A stretch of DNA of 64,000 nt, from contig NZ_BMOM01000009.1 of the NCBI RefSeq assembly GCF_014647075.1, forward strand, positions 1-64,000, written 5' to 3'. Both the position numbers and the translations under genes were made by a program. This DNA is from Deinococcus aerophilus (GTDB taxonomy: Bacteria > Deinococcota > Deinococci > Deinococcales > Deinococcaceae). Shown here one piece after another: positions 62,555-64,000 of this stretch; position 1 is the first letter of the stretch, and every line of letters starts with the position of its first letter. A model generated the notes under the pieces. That model worked only from the letters and a program-made list of their open reading frames with translations, was not told the DNA's origin and did no database searches.

Positions 62555-64000
62555 ATGAACCGTTGCCGTGGTCTGTTGCCTGCTCTGTCCGTTGCCCTGT
62601 TGCTCGGGTCCTGTGCCCAGGGACCTTCACCTGCCGCATCTGGAACCGATTCCACATCCTCCCTGTCCGGACAGACCATCAGCGGAACCAACATCGAGGC
62701 GTGGCAGAAACAGGTGATCTATCTGGTCATGCCCGACCGGTTCTACAACGGCAACACGGCCAACGACGGCCTGGGGCAGGCCAGCTGCTTTGACAAGGCG
62801 AGCGCCACCAAGTTTCATGGCGGAGACCTCGCCGGGCTGCGCAACAAGCTGCCGTACATCCGTGATCTGGGAGCCACCACCGTCTGGACCACGCCGGTGT
62901 ACAAACAGGTGGGTCTTGTCAACGGCAGCCAGTGCGGCTACCACGGTTACTGGCCGGACTACACCATCCCGGACGACACCGCCCTGGAGCCCAAGCTGGG
63001 CACCAGCGCCGACCTGAACGGATTGATCGGCGACCTGCACGCCGCTGGCCAGAAATACATGATGGACATGGTGGTCAACCACGCCGGGTACGGAGCACGG
63101 ATCGTCTCGCAGCAGCCCGGGTGGTTTCATGCCGACTGCAGCGGCGACGACATCACCTGCCCGCTGGCCGGTCTGCCGGACTTCCGCCAGGAGGACAGTG
63201 CCGTCGCCACCTACCTGACCAACCTTAGCAAGACCTGGACCAGCACCTACGCCCTCGACGGCATCCGCATGGATACGGTCAAGCACGCCCCCACCACCTA
63301 CTGGCAGAACTCCTGGGTGCCCGGGGTGCTCGGTGCGCGGCCCAACACCTTCCTGCTCGGCGAGGTCTTCGATTCGGGCAATCTGGGCAAGCTGAAGACC
63401 TACCTGGACGCCGGCTTCGACTCGACCTTCAACTTCCCGCTGCGTCAGGCGATGGTGGACAGTCTGGGGCGCGGCGGCAGTCTGGACGCCCTGGCCGCCC
63501 GCACGCAGGACACCCTGAACACCTTCGGCCTGAGCCGCACCCTGCTGCAGGTGAACCTGCTGGACAACCATGACGTGCCGCGTTTCGTGAACGAGCCGGG
63601 CGTGGGCGTCCCCGAGGCCGAGATCCGCACCCGCTACGCGCTGGCCCTGGGCTCGCTGATGACCCTGCCCGGCATTCCGCAGCTGTACTACGGCAACGAG
63701 CTGGGCATGTACGGCGGCTCCGATCCCGACAACCGCCGCGATATGCCGACCTGGGCCTGGACCGACAGCGGCCGCAACGCCACCCAGGCGAACTTCATGG
63801 CAGGAGGCGGCACACCCAAGTCCACCTTCGACCTCACCAAGAAGCTGATCGGCATCCGTACCGGCGCCCCCGCGCTGTGGAAGGGCAACTACGCGGAACT
63901 GTGGCGGCCCAACGGTGGCCAGAATGTGTTCGCCTTCTACCGGGGCAGCGGCAGCAGCCGGGTTGTGGTGGTCCTCAATTCCTCGGCGAGCAGCGCCACC
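62555..64000 (+). CDS. lipoprotein GH13 alpha-amylase (partial, runs off the right edge)
   Basis: 482 residues are visible. A lipoprotein signal ends in LLGSC, so the enzyme is anchored outside the membrane. The GH13 TIM-barrel motifs are MMDMVVNH (region I), LDGIRMDTVKH (nucleophile Asp), FLLGEVFD (acid/base Glu) and LLDNHDVPRF (transition-state Asp). It would cleave alpha-1,4-glucans. The C-terminal beta domain is just beginning at the edge. GGGGGT is 4-9 bases before the ATG. A TATGTT at 62485-62490 is a possible -10 box. Confidence 0.93.
   Translation, partial: MNRCRGLLPALSVALLLGSCAQGPSPAASGTDSTSSLSGQTISGTNIEAWQKQVIYLVMPDRFYNGNTANDGLGQASCFDKASATKFHGGDLAGLRNKLPYIRDLGATTVWTTPVYKQVGLVNGSQCGYHGYWPDYTIPDDTALEPKLGTSADLNGLIGDLHAAGQKYMMDMVVNHAGYGARIVSQQPGWFHADCSGDDITCPLAGLPDFRQEDSAVATYLTNLSKTWTSTYALDGIRMDTVKHAPTTYWQNSWVPGVLGARPNTFLLGEVFDSGNLGKLKTYLDAGFDSTFNFPLRQAMVDSLGRGGSLDALAARTQDTLNTFGLSRTLLQVNLLDNHDVPRFVNEPGVGVPEAEIRTRYALALGSLMTLPGIPQLYYGNELGMYGGSDPDNRRDMPTWAWTDSGRNATQANFMAGGGTPKSTFDLTKKLIGIRTGAPALWKGNYAELWRPNGGQNVFAFYRGSGSSRVVVVLNSSASSAT

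Overview
The window is a 64 kb stretch of chromosomal DNA from a very GC-rich bacterium, most likely a Deinococcus. This is an inference from several signals: the long-form HflX, the Deinococcus-style RecJ, the type II (short) ArgC, the isolated infC, the mix of cell-wall genes and a predicted outer-membrane barrel, and about twenty start codons that sit only 5-9 bases after a TANNNT -10 box with no Shine-Dalgarno sequence, as expected for the leaderless mRNAs common in Deinococcus. There is no rRNA operon, CRISPR array, prophage or complete insertion sequence. Coding density is high, and most convergent gene pairs are separated by strong hairpin terminators.

Layout. 1-7.3 kb: the end of an unknown gene, tRNA-Ser(CGA), a DinB-like protein, the ribosome-splitting GTPase HflX behind a possible leader ORF, a secreted PQQ-type sugar dehydrogenase, a small proline-rich protein, an alpha/beta hydrolase and two metallopeptidases. 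7.3-11.7 kb: an iron(III) ABC transporter (fbpABC type) with an unknown membrane protein inside the cluster. 11.8-17.2 kb: D-Ala-D-Ala ligase, then a dipeptide/oligopeptide ABC transporter (binding protein and two permeases, no ATPase in the window). 17.2-24.1 kb: YgfZ-like protein, HemA with a siroheme-type dehydrogenase, several small membrane or secreted proteins, an aminotransferase and MurA. 24.1-30.9 kb: a small ribbon-helix-helix protein, a LysM/NlpC peptidoglycan hydrolase, an MFS exporter with endonuclease III, tRNA-Trp, a decayed 8-oxoguanine-deaminase-like gene, a zinc-ribbon coiled-coil protein and L-asparaginase. 30.9-41 kb: GlmU, FolE, ThrS, a lipoprotein phosphoesterase, a glutaredoxin, IF3 and LapA/RecJ. 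41-48.8 kb: an unknown membrane protein, a sugar-isomerase-like protein, tRNA-Arg(CCG) divergent from a PpiC-type foldase, TrpS, ScpA, YegP and a GH114 glycosidase. 48.8-55.2 kb: argF, a GNAT enzyme and argC, then an EamA transporter and two overlapping PHP-domain genes (histidinol phosphatase and PolX). 55.5-64 kb: a predicted outer-membrane protein, MutS2, a thioredoxin-fold protein, RarA, a DUF885-like metallopeptidase and a lipoprotein alpha-amylase that runs off the end.

Most of the window is ordinary housekeeping. The points most worth checking concern translation and domain architecture. hflX has no ATG/GTG/TTG start for its conserved N-terminus, carries a RadC/JAMM-like HxHP...SxxD motif in its N-terminal extension, and follows a short leaderless ORF. 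infC has a perfect Shine-Dalgarno sequence that fits an AUA start two codons inside the nominal ATG. PolX has lost the DxD pair of its polymerase palm but keeps its PHP metal ligands. MutS2 has an altered Smr motif. A tRNA-Arg promoter overlaps the promoter and ribosome-binding site of the divergent foldase gene.
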